Part shown: piece after piece, positions 8,325 through 15,756 of the stretch
How positions within the stretch are numbered: the stretch's first letter is position 1
Layout: every line of letters starts with the position of its first letter
NCBI GenBank assembly: GCA_002070415.1
Contig: MWDF01000013.1
Coordinates: forward strand, 1-47,689
Direction of reading: 5' to 3'
Length of the DNA: 47,689 nucleotides
From: Firmicutes bacterium ADurb.Bin153
GTDB taxonomy: Bacteria; Bacillota; DTU025; MWDF01
Notes under the pieces: generated by a model
Told to the model about the DNA's origin: nothing
The model's input: the letters and a program-made list of their open reading frames with translations, nothing else
The model's database searches: none
Position numbers and translations under genes: made by a program

Positions 8325-9452
8325 ATGAAGAAAGTAATGATCCTCATGCTTGCGGCAATCATGGTCATGGCGGCATTTTCGTTCGCCGGAGCCAAGGGAA
8401 CGATCTATTTTGCATGGGTCGGTCCTCTGACCGGGGACGCTAAGCAGTATGGCGACACCGAGAGGGCGGCCATCGAAATCGCGCTTCAGACCATCAAGGA
8501 CCGCGGCGGCGTGCTCGGCAACGACGTCGTAGTGGACTTCTTCGACGACAAGAACGACGCCACCGAGGCCGTGACAATAGCCAACAAGATAGCCGGCGCG
8601 AAGAAGTACACGGCAGTCATCGGCCACTTCTCGTCGACGCCCGCAATGGCGGCAGCACCCATCTACGAAGATGCGAAGATAATCAACTACTCACCCACGG
8701 CATCGCACGCCAACTTCTCCAGCCTGGGCGAGTACATATTCAGGAACACCCCCACGCAGGCCATCGAGACCGCAGCCTACGCCGATTACGTGTACAACGT
8801 GCTCAAGATAAAGACGGTCGCGATCCTGAACGTGAACGACGACTGGGGCAACAACATCGCCAGGATCTTCAAGGAGAACTTCCAGAAGCTGGGCGGCAAG
8901 GTCACGATCACCGAGACTTTCATACCGGTCCAGACCAAGGACTTCACTCCCATGATCACCAAGATCAAGCAGACCAACCCCGACGCGTTCTTCCCCGTGG
9001 CCTATTATGCGGAATCGGCCCAGATACTCATCCAGTGCGATTCGCTCAACTTCAAGCCCAAGCAGATGATCCTTTCGAGCTCGACGCTGAAGCAGGAGCT
9101 GATCGACCTCGCCGGCAAGCTGGCGGAAGGCTGCTTCCTGATGAACAACTTCAGCCCCGACATCAAGGGGGCCGAATTCGAGAAGGTCATGTCGACCTAC
9201 AAGGCCAAGACCGGAAAGCCCGGTGATGCGTTCGTAATGAACACATACGACACCATCATGCAGCTTTGCGAGGCCATCAAGCTGACCGGCGGATACGAGA
9301 ACATACCCGCGGTCAGGAAGACCCTCGCCGGCATGAAGGACTACCAGTCCCTCGCGGGCAAGTACAGCATGAACGAGCTCGGCGACGCGGTGAGGCCGCT
9401 CCAGCCGATAATGGTAATCAACGGCAAGTTCGTCAACATATCCAACAAGTAA
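8325..9452 (+). CDS. livK: branched-chain amino acid-type ABC transporter substrate-binding protein LivK
   Basis: Periplasmic binding protein of the importer, 375 residues. A signal peptide occupies about 1-23 (basic MKK, hydrophobic core, AGA cleavage site) with no lipobox cysteine, so it should be soluble in a periplasm. The mature part is the two-lobed LivK/leucine-binding fold: WVGPLTGDAKQYG at the start, AVIGHFSSTPAMA for ligand carboxyl/amino contacts, then VAILNVNDDWGNN. GGAGGTTAG precedes ATG 8325. It is separated from livHMGF by three enzyme genes, an unusual order. A perfect stem-loop follows the stop, probably protecting this message or dampening dhaK expression. Confidence 0.94.
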   Translation: MKKVMILMLAAIMVMAAFSFAGAKGTIYFAWVGPLTGDAKQYGDTERAAIEIALQTIKDRGGVLGNDVVVDFFDDKNDATEAVTIANKIAGAKKYTAVIGHFSSTPAMAAAPIYEDAKIINYSPTASHANFSSLGEYIFRNTPTQAIETAAYADYVYNVLKIKTVAILNVNDDWGNNIARIFKENFQKLGGKVTITETFIPVQTKDFTPMITKIKQTNPDAFFPVAYYAESAQILIQCDSLNFKPKQMILSSSTLKQELIDLAGKLAEGCFLMNNFSPDIKGAEFEKVMSTYKAKTGKPGDAFVMNTYDTIMQLCEAIKLTGGYENIPAVRKTLAGMKDYQSLAGKYSMNELGDAVRPLQPIMVINGKFVNISNK

Positions 9453-9467
9453 AGACCCGAATTGAAA

Positions 9468-9498
9468 GCGCCGCCGGTCTCATAACGGCCGGCGGCGC
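9468..9498 (+). terminator. intercistronic stem-loop between livK and dhaK
   Basis: GCGCCGCCGG at 9468-9477 pairs with CCGGCGGCGC at 9489-9498 around an 11-base loop. No U-run follows, and dhaK starts 26 bases later. This fits an mRNA-stabilising or partial terminator element that makes the binding protein more abundant than downstream products. Confidence 0.6.
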
Positions 9499-9524
9499 AT
9501 CAAAGGTCGATAAGAGGTGGCGTA

Positions 9525-10532
9525 ATGAAGAAGATCATCAACAGGGCCGAGGATTTCGTTGAAGAGACGCTGGACGGCATACTCCTTGCGTACGGCGAAA
9601 GGCTTACGTGCCTTGACGGCGACAAGAGAGTGATACTGAGGAACACCCCCGTAAAGCCTGGCAAGGTCGGGATCGTGACCGGCGGCGGAAGCGGTCACCT
9701 GCCGGTCTTCATGGGATACGTCGGAGAAGGGATGCTTGACGGCTGCGCGGTCGGGAACGTCTTCGCGTCGCCTTCGTCACAGAAGATGTTCGACGCCATC
9801 AAGGCGTGCGACCACGGCGCGGGCGTGCTGTGCCTGTACGGCAACTACGGCGGCGACAGCATGAACTTCGAAATGGCCTGCGAGATGGCGGATTTCGAGG
9901 ACATAAAGACTGTGCAAGTAAAGGTCAGCGACGACGTGGCCTCCAGGCCCAGGGAAGAGATGGAGAAGCGCCGCGGTGTCGCGGGCATGGTATATGCGTT
10001 CAAGGTGGCGGGAGCCGCAGCCGAGAGGATGATGGGCCTGGACGAGGTGGCCGAAGTCGCAAGGAAGGCCCTGGCCAACATCCGCACCATGGGCGTGGCC
10101 CTGGCCCCGTGCATAGTCCCCGAGGCGGGCAAGCCCACATTCAGCATCAAGGATGACGAGATCGAAGTCGGCATGGGCATCCACGGCGAGCCCGGGATTG
10201 AAGTGAGGCCCATGATGAAAGCCGACGAGGTGGCCGAGGTCGTGACGGGAAGGCTGCTAGCCGACATGCCCCTTTCGTCGGGCGACGAGGTTTCCGTGAT
10301 GGTGAACGGCCTCGGGGCGACACCCCTGGAAGAGCTGTTCATCGTGTACAGGGAAGTACACAAGATCCTGAAGGAGAAGGGCGTATCGGTCCACATGCCC
10401 CACGTCGGCGAGTTCGCCACGTCCATGGAGATGGCTGGCCTGTCAGTGACGCTGTTCAAGCTGGACGGCGATCTGAAGGGGCTGCTAAACGATACGGCGG
10501 CCACTCCGTTCTATACGAACTACAATAAGTGA
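9525..10532 (+). CDS. dhaK: dihydroxyacetone kinase subunit DhaK-like protein
   Basis: A 335-residue sugar-binding subunit of the DhaK family. The covalent substrate-binding histidine is H220 (GMGIHGEPG). The acid/base residues H58 (GGGSGH) and D111 (NYGGDSMNF) are also present, so it should bind a short-chain ketone substrate as a hemiaminal. The usual GGGSGHEP is GGGSGHLPVF here, placing it in a divergent subgroup. Its position in a LIV/C-S lyase operon rather than with glycerol genes argues that the substrate may be a C3-C4 keto compound other than dihydroxyacetone. AAGAGGTGG precedes ATG 9525; dhaL follows after 11 bases. Confidence 0.9.
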   Translation: MKKIINRAEDFVEETLDGILLAYGERLTCLDGDKRVILRNTPVKPGKVGIVTGGGSGHLPVFMGYVGEGMLDGCAVGNVFASPSSQKMFDAIKACDHGAGVLCLYGNYGGDSMNFEMACEMADFEDIKTVQVKVSDDVASRPREEMEKRRGVAGMVYAFKVAGAAAERMMGLDEVAEVARKALANIRTMGVALAPCIVPEAGKPTFSIKDDEIEVGMGIHGEPGIEVRPMMKADEVAEVVTGRLLADMPLSSGDEVSVMVNGLGATPLEELFIVYREVHKILKEKGVSVHMPHVGEFATSMEMAGLSVTLFKLDGDLKGLLNDTAATPFYTNYNK

Positions 10533-10543
10533 AGAGGTGCCCC

Positions 10544-11152
10544 ATGGAGATTTCTGGACTGCTCAAAGCAATGTCGAAGATCGCGGACGTCATAAAGGAG
10601 AACAGGGACTACCTGGTCGAACTCGATGCCAGAAGCGGCGACGGCGACCTGGGTATATCCATGGACGCAGGGTTTACCGCCGTGGTCAAGTACCTGGAAG
10701 GAAGCGAGGAGAAAGACCTCGGGAAGGCCCTAATGAGATGTTCCGCGGCCTTCAATGAGGCGGCCCCTTCCACCATGGGGACCATCGTCTCGTTCGGCCT
10801 CATGGGTATGGCGAAATCGTTGAGGGGCAAGACATCGGCCGACATGGCCGATGTCGCGGCCGCGATGGACGCAGGAGTCGCCCTGATAATGGAGAAGGCC
10901 AAGTCCAAGCCAGGCGAGAAGACGATACTGGACGCGCTTCATCCGGCGGTGGAGGCGCTGAAGGCGTCGGATCCCAAGGACAAGGCCAAGGCGCTCGAAA
11001 ACGCCTTCAAGGCGGCCGAAGCCGGGATGGAGAGCACCAAGGCGATGAGGTCCGTCCACGGAAGGGCGGCCTATTATGGTGAGAAGAGCATAGGCTCGGT
11101 CGACGGCGGCGCCGTCGTGGGCAAGCTCATATTCCAGGCCCTGGCAGGATAA
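10544..11152 (+). CDS. dhaL: dihydroxyacetone kinase subunit DhaL-like protein
   Basis: A 202-residue nucleotide-binding partner of DhaK. The Mg-nucleotide aspartate cluster is visible as LDARSGDGDLG near 29-39, with APSTMGT (helix-capping phosphate site) and DGGAVVGKL near the C-terminus, as in the family. In PTS-type systems DhaL holds ADP and is rephosphorylated by DhaM; no dhaM is in this window, so the phosphate donor is open. I start at ATG 10544, with GAAGAGGTG upstream; the frame extends to a GTG at 10529 overlapping dhaK. A stem-loop terminator follows, closing the operon. Confidence 0.9.
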   Translation: MEISGLLKAMSKIADVIKENRDYLVELDARSGDGDLGISMDAGFTAVVKYLEGSEEKDLGKALMRCSAAFNEAAPSTMGTIVSFGLMGMAKSLRGKTSADMADVAAAMDAGVALIMEKAKSKPGEKTILDALHPAVEALKASDPKDKAKALENAFKAAEAGMESTKAMRSVHGRAAYYGEKSIGSVDGGAVVGKLIFQALAG

Positions 11153-11169
11153 CAGGGAAGATAAGGGAA

Positions 11170-11222
11170 AAGCCCTCCATCACTTCGCCTGGGGAATATC
11201 AGAGCGAAGAGGCGGAGGGCTT
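11170..11222. terminator. terminator between convergent dhaL and PfkB genes
   Basis: AAGCCCTCC at 11170-11178 pairs with GGAGGGCTT at 11214-11222, with an inner CTTCGC/GCGAAG pairing at 11183-11188 and 11204-11209. It lies between genes that converge, so it can serve both strands. Confidence 0.7.
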
Positions 11223-11240
11223 CCTTCTATGCCGCCCGCG

Positions 11241-12194
11241 TCAGCGGGATTCCCGGCAGCTCGCAGCCTGGGCTGCCATGAGCGCTTCGACCTCGTCCAG
11301 CCTTGGCATCGCGGCCGCAGTGCCCCGTCTTGTGACCGATACCGCAGCAGCCGCGTTGGCGAAAGCCGCCGCGTCCTTTAAGCTCATGCCCTTCGCGATT
11401 GAGTACGCCAGCGCGCCGTTGAAAGAATCCCCGGCGCCTGTCGTATCAGTGACCTTGACGCCATGAGGGGGCAAGTGGCACGAGGTGCGCTCATCCATGA
11501 CGAGCACCCCGTTGCCGCCCAGGGTTATCACTACGGCACGGCAGCCCATCGACATTATCTTTTCCGCGGCCATCCGGGCGTCTTTCACGCTTTCGATGCC
11601 GATTCCCGTTATGAGCCCCGCTTCATGTTCGTTCGGGGTAAGTATGCCCACCTTCCTGTAGAGGCCCCTGTCGAGCTCCCTGTAGGGCGCGGGGTTCAAT
11701 ATCACCCTTATCCCCAGCCTGCCGGCTAGGTCGATGGCGGCTTTCACGGCGGGGGCCGGGATTTCCAGCTGCAGGAGCATGCAGTCCGAACCTGCTATGT
11801 CGGCTTCCGCCGCCTCCACGTCGGCGCCCGTCATGGCCTCGTTGGCCCCGGGCGCTATGGCTATCTGGTTATCCCCGTTCGTGCTGTCGACGACTATGAG
11901 CGCCATGCCCGTATGGTATCCGTCCCTAACAAGGACCCTTCCTGTGCCTATTCCCTCATTCTTGAACAGCTCAAGCGCCGCTTTGCCGAAATCGTCCGCG
12001 CCTACCGAGACCACCGCCACTACTTCGGCCCCGAGGCGGGCCAAGGCTATGGCCTGGTTGGAGCCCTTCCCTCCGCTGCCCATGAAGAAAGGCCCGCCCG
12101 CTATGGTCTCGCCGCGCCTTGGCAGCCTGGGCACCATCGTTACAAGGTCGGTCATATAGCTGCCGATAACGGCTATCTTGGGTATCTTCGCCAC
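11241..12194 (-). CDS. PfkB-family carbohydrate kinase, ribokinase-like
   Basis: A 317-residue cytoplasmic sugar kinase that phosphorylates a sugar or nucleoside using ATP. The N-terminal substrate motif is GSGGKGSNQA at 39-48. The C-terminal PfkB signature DTTGAGDSFNGAL at 249-261 carries the catalytic base D255. The spacing and GGKGSNQA are most like ribokinases, but substrate assignment is not safe. The start is GTG 12194, with GGAGGAGG a few bases upstream; the frame extends further without a ribosome-binding site. It has its own promoter-like sequence at 12310-12340 overlapping the sucD terminator, so it is probably a separate unit. Confidence 0.9.
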   Translation of the reverse strand: MAKIPKIAVIGSYMTDLVTMVPRLPRRGETIAGGPFFMGSGGKGSNQAIALARLGAEVVAVVSVGADDFGKAALELFKNEGIGTGRVLVRDGYHTGMALIVVDSTNGDNQIAIAPGANEAMTGADVEAAEADIAGSDCMLLQLEIPAPAVKAAIDLAGRLGIRVILNPAPYRELDRGLYRKVGILTPNEHEAGLITGIGIESVKDARMAAEKIMSMGCRAVVITLGGNGVLVMDERTSCHLPPHGVKVTDTTGAGDSFNGALAYSIAKGMSLKDAAAFANAAAAVSVTRRGTAAAMPRLDEVEALMAAQAASCRESR

Positions 12195-12309
12195 AACGTC
12201 CTCCTCCGATCCCGGATCCGGCAAGGTCCTTCGACAAGGGGCCAGTCCGTTCCCCACAGCCTTGCGTAACCGGGCGTCTGCGTCCTAAACATCCAGCTTA
12301 AACCTACTT

Positions 12310-12340
12310 ATTATACCATAAGCAAGGGCCGGTCCTGCAA
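12310..12340 (-). promoter_or_regulatory. candidate promoter for the PfkB kinase gene
   Basis: On the minus strand, TTGCAG (12340-12335) and a perfect TATAAT (12315-12310) are separated by 19 bases. The -35 lies inside the sucD terminator stem-loop, an economical arrangement. Confidence 0.5.
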
Positions 12341-12376
12341 CGCGGCAGGAGCGCGCCGGAGCGCCTCCCGGCCCTT
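12324..12376 (-). terminator. terminator after sucD
   Basis: AAGGGCCGG at 12324-12332 and CCGGCCCTT at 12368-12376 form a perfect 9-bp outer stem directly after the sucD stop, with a GC-rich inner arm. On the minus strand it is followed by TTGCTTA. Confidence 0.6.
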
Positions 12377-13252
12377 TCAGACGCCGAGCCTCCGGAGGGC
12401 CTGCGGTATCTCCCACAGCTTGTTGACCACCGCCACGCCCGCATCCTTCAGGGCCTCCATCTTCGCCTGGGCCGAGCCTGTCCTGCCGTAGATTATCGCG
12501 CCCGCATGGCCCATCTTCTTGCCCGCAGGCGCGTTCCTGCCGGATATGAAGGCGACCACGCCCTTATGCGGCGCCCCGGAGAGGTACTTCGCCGCGTTCT
12601 CCTCGTCCGAGCCGCCTATCTCCCCGATGAGCACCACTGCCTCGGTGCCGGGATCGTCCTCGAAGAGCCTTAGGCAGTCGGTGAACGTGGTGCCGATTAT
12701 CGGATCCCCGCCCACTCCTATGCATGTCGTCTGGCCGATGCCGGCCTTCGTGAGCATGTCCACTATCTCATAGGTCAGCGTCCCGCTCCTGGAGACCAGG
12801 CCGACGCGCCCTTTGCTGAATATGCCGGCGGGGGATATGCCTATCAGCGCCTCTCCCACGGTCACAAGACCCGGCCCGTTGGGCCCCACGAGCCGGCCGC
12901 GCCAGCCCGCCCTTTCGCCCTCCGCAAGAACCTTCAGCACGGCCATCTGCGGTATTCCCTCGGTTATGCATACGATGAGCGGCATGCCGTCGTGTATGCA
13001 CTCGGCTATGGCGTCAGCCCCGGAGCCGGCCGGCGCGAATATGCATGACGCGTCGGCCCCTTCGGCTTCCATGGCCTCGTACACCGTATCGTATACCTTT
13101 ATGCCATCTATGCCGCTCCCGCCCTTGCCGGGAGTGACCCCGGCCACAACCCTAGTCCCGTAGGCCCTCATCCTGAGGGCATGGAAGCTTCCCTCCCGCC
13201 CGGTTATGCCCTGCACGACGACCCTGGTGCTGCTTCCGGCCAGTATGCCCAT
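12377..13252 (-). CDS. sucD: succinate--CoA ligase (ADP-forming) subunit alpha
   Basis: A 291-residue CoA-binding and phosphohistidine subunit. An N-terminal Rossmann CoA domain begins at VVVQGITGREGSFH. NGPG at 125-128 replaces the commoner NCPG. The phosphorylated histidine is H249 in KKMGHAGAI. With SucC it couples succinyl-CoA and succinate interconversion to ATP; related ligases act on malate or other acids. AAGGAGG lies inside the end of sucC and the two genes are one base apart, so they are translationally coupled. It is the last gene of the minus-strand cluster that begins near 19.6 kb. Confidence 0.93.
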   Translation of the reverse strand: MGILAGSSTRVVVQGITGREGSFHALRMRAYGTRVVAGVTPGKGGSGIDGIKVYDTVYEAMEAEGADASCIFAPAGSGADAIAECIHDGMPLIVCITEGIPQMAVLKVLAEGERAGWRGRLVGPNGPGLVTVGEALIGISPAGIFSKGRVGLVSRSGTLTYEIVDMLTKAGIGQTTCIGVGGDPIIGTTFTDCLRLFEDDPGTEAVVLIGEIGGSDEENAAKYLSGAPHKGVVAFISGRNAPAGKKMGHAGAIIYGRTGSAQAKMEALKDAGVAVVNKLWEIPQALRRLGV

Positions 13253-13253
13253 C

Positions 13254-14393
13254 TCAGCAGGCCTCCTTCGCAGCCAGGACGGCCTCTTGTGCCGCTTCGT
13301 CCATGGTGGCAGTGATCTTCATGCCGGATTCTTCCAGCAACTTGCGCCCTTCAGCCTCGCCGGTACCCGCAAGGCGCACGACCATCCTGAATGGGAGGGA
13401 GCCTGCGCCTACGGCTTCGAGTATGCCCTTCGCTACTTCGTCGCACCTAGTTATGCCGCCGAATATGTTGAGCAGGGTCGCCTTTATGTTCTTGTCCTCA
13501 GAGAGCAGCTCCAGTGATTTCCTCGCAACGTCTGCCTTCGCCCCGCCGCCGATGTCCAGAAAATCCGCCGCCCTGCCGCCGTTGAGCCCTATGGAGTCTA
13601 TGGTCGCCATCACGAGCCCGGCACCGTTGCCGATCACGCCGATGTCGCCTTCCAGGCGGACGTAGTTGAGCCCTCTTTCGATGGCCTTCCTCTCGAGTTC
13701 GTCGTCCTTGCTCTCGGCAAGTGTCCTCTTTCCTTCAGTGGTGATGTCAAGGGCGCTGTCGTCGAGTATTGTCTTTGAATCTGCTGCGAACAGCTTGCCG
13801 TCTTCTGTGACCATGAGCGGGTTTATCTCGGCAAGAGTCGCCCCCTCGCCCATGAACAGCCTGTACAGGTCGGCTATGATGTTGCCTATGCCGAGTATCC
13901 GGGACTTGTCGAAACCCGCTTTGAGGGCAATCCTCCTCGCCCGGAAAGGACGAAGCTCTTCGTCTGGCCTTAGGGCCTCGTAGTAGACAGCCCCTGGGGA
14001 GGACAGCGCGATCTCCTCGACGTCGACACCTCCGGATTTGCAAAGGAGGAGCGCCACGGCCTTCCTGGACCTGTCCACGGTGATCCCCAAGTAATACTCC
14101 TGTATCGGCACAAGGGCCCTCTCCACGAGGACCTCGCGCACGGTGATGCCCTTGATCCTCATCCCGATGATTTTCGCGGCGGCCGCCCTGGCCTGCTCAT
14201 ATCCTTCGGCGAGCTGTACGCCCCCGGCCTTGCCGCGGCCTCCGGCCAGCACCTGGGCCTTTACGGCGACCATTGCGCCCATGGAGGACGCTATCTGCCC
14301 CGCCTCCTCGGCGTCATGCGCGAGCCGGCCTTCGGGTACGGGTATGCCGTACTTCCTCAGGAGCGCCTTTCCCTGATGCTCAAGCAGCTGCAT
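13254..14393 (-). CDS. sucC: succinate--CoA ligase (ADP-forming) subunit beta
   Basis: A 379-residue ATP-grasp subunit of the acid-CoA ligase. It starts with the classical MQLLEHQGKALLRKYGIPVP. The nucleotide-binding stretch AVKAQVLAGGRGKAGGV is near 43-59, the Mg-binding AEINPL follows, and the C-terminal half has NGAGLVM, DIGGGA and LLNIFGGITRCDEVAKG, which meet the alpha subunit. It lies 13 bases downstream of the exported deacylase gene, linking it to that operon rather than to TCA-cycle genes, none of which are nearby. Confidence 0.94.
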   Translation of the reverse strand: MQLLEHQGKALLRKYGIPVPEGRLAHDAEEAGQIASSMGAMVAVKAQVLAGGRGKAGGVQLAEGYEQARAAAAKIIGMRIKGITVREVLVERALVPIQEYYLGITVDRSRKAVALLLCKSGGVDVEEIALSSPGAVYYEALRPDEELRPFRARRIALKAGFDKSRILGIGNIIADLYRLFMGEGATLAEINPLMVTEDGKLFAADSKTILDDSALDITTEGKRTLAESKDDELERKAIERGLNYVRLEGDIGVIGNGAGLVMATIDSIGLNGGRAADFLDIGGGAKADVARKSLELLSEDKNIKATLLNIFGGITRCDEVAKGILEAVGAGSLPFRMVVRLAGTGEAEGRKLLEESGMKITATMDEAAQEAVLAAKEAC

Positions 14394-14406
14394 GCTTACC
14401 TCCCGG

Positions 14407-15582
14407 TTACGGCCTCAGAAGGAAGGCGCCTATGCCGGCGGCCTTGATCTCGGCGTGGTTGGGTACGCCATCAGCGAAGACCGGCGTGTCCGGATACAAC
14501 TCGGTGAAGCTCCTAAGCAGCGCCAAGACTCCCGACAGGTGGCGTCCTACCCTTTCGGTAAGCGGGATGCCCTCGGCGGGATAGGGCACGTAGAGGAGCT
14601 TCCTTGCGGCTGCTTCGGCATAGAAGGGATCGTACCCGTCGACTATCAGATCGGCCGTCGTAGGTCCCCTGAGCCAGTCCATGGCCGGGTTCGAGGTCTC
14701 CATCAGGACCGCGAGCGCCTGCGTGTGGTCTCCCAGCTCCCTGTGCGACAGGCCGTGCATGTTCTTCGGCGACGGCTCCAGGTTGAATTTCAGGCCCTCG
14801 AACAGCTCAAGGTCGAGCATCGCCATGGTAGCCACGCGCCTTGCGTTCTCGTGGGCTATCATGCAGTTGACGATCGGGTTCATGGGCCTCGCCTCATGCA
14901 GGTCTATGACCATGGCGGCCTTCTCGTCCTGCACCACCTTGGTTATGCCGTAAGCGATCTTCTCGGTCATCAGCCCGTCGGCCCTCCCGGGGAACGCCCT
15001 GTCGAGGTTCCTTACGTCGAAGCCCGACTGGAGCTGTCCGCTGGGATAGTGCACGTACACGTCCGGGTCGGGATACTGGTCGAGCGGGCTCGTGAGCCGG
15101 TCGCCGTAAATGAACGACCTCTCTCCCCAGGGCGTCTTTATCGTATACTTCATGGGAGTGCCTTCCCTGCAGGCCGTATAGCGCATGCCGCTTGAGTTGG
15201 CGTGCGGTATCACTATCAGCCTGCCCTGCTTGACGACGGCGTTTTCCACCAGCAGTATCGCCGAAAGGGCGCCTGCCGGCTCGTTGGAATGCACGCCGCC
15301 GAATACCACGACCGTGGCGCCGGGCTGCCCGCTGTCCAGGAAATATATGGCAGTGTCGCCGTTGGTGCCCTTAAGCGCCGGGCAATAGTCCGAGAGCATG
15401 GCCGTGCCGGTGACGCCCGGCCCTTTCACTACGGTCTCCTCGGACGATTTCGCGGCCATGAACGAAGGGACGGAGAAGGCGATCAAGATGGCGGACATGG
15501 CGACCGCCAGGAGAGACTGGAAGAGCCTGTCCTGCCAGATGCCGCCTTTCGCTCCGCCTTTTACCTCATTCAGCTGCCCCAT
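14407..15582 (-). CDS. exported AspA/AstE-like (M14 family) zinc deacylase
   Basis: A 391-residue protein of the succinylglutamate desuccinylase/aspartoacylase family, which hydrolyses N-acyl amino acids. Zinc ligands are H98 and E101 (GGVHSNEP) and H229 (VIDLHEA); the likely catalytic glutamate is E295 (LMETSNP). The substrate-contact motif is RNLDRAFPG, a swapped form of the usual DLNRxFPG. Unlike cytoplasmic AspA/AstE, it has a hydrophobic segment at about 22-44 after a charged N-terminus, so it is probably a membrane-anchored or secreted enzyme. GGAGGAAGG precedes ATG 15582. The small membrane protein gene ends 15 bases upstream. The acyl group is unknown. Confidence 0.86.
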   Translation of the reverse strand: MGQLNEVKGGAKGGIWQDRLFQSLLAVAMSAILIAFSVPSFMAAKSSEETVVKGPGVTGTAMLSDYCPALKGTNGDTAIYFLDSGQPGATVVVFGGVHSNEPAGALSAILLVENAVVKQGRLIVIPHANSSGMRYTACREGTPMKYTIKTPWGERSFIYGDRLTSPLDQYPDPDVYVHYPSGQLQSGFDVRNLDRAFPGRADGLMTEKIAYGITKVVQDEKAAMVIDLHEARPMNPIVNCMIAHENARRVATMAMLDLELFEGLKFNLEPSPKNMHGLSHRELGDHTQALAVLMETSNPAMDWLRGPTTADLIVDGYDPFYAEAAARKLLYVPYPAEGIPLTERVGRHLSGVLALLRSFTELYPDTPVFADGVPNHAEIKAAGIGAFLLRP

Positions 15583-15597
15583 CTGTCCTTCCTCCCG

Positions 15598-15744
15598 TCA
15601 TTTGATGTTAAGGGCCCTCAAGACGAAAGGTATCGCCACGAAGGCGAACGTAAGCCTCTCATACAGAGTCTTCGCCTTGAAAAGCCCGATTGCCAAGAAG
15701 ATAGTTATGTAAAGGAAGAGCAACCTGTAGATTACCGATACCAT
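15598..15744 (-). CDS. 48-residue membrane protein, unannotated small gene
   Basis: A short gene in the gap between the deacylase and the permease. ATG 15744 is preceded by GAGGAGGGG and the frame ends at TGA 15600-15598. The product begins MVSVIYRLLFLYITIFLAIG, has a basic loop (FKAKTLYER) and a second hydrophobic stretch (LTFAFVAIPFVLRAL), so it should form two short membrane spans. The Shine-Dalgarno, operon spacing (12 bases after the permease stop) and hydrophobicity make it credible. It could be a small subunit of the lone DctM-like permease. I recognise no family. Confidence 0.7.
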   Translation of the reverse strand: MVSVIYRLLFLYITIFLAIGLFKAKTLYERLTFAFVAIPFVLRALNIK

Positions 15745-15756
15745 GCCCACCCCTCC

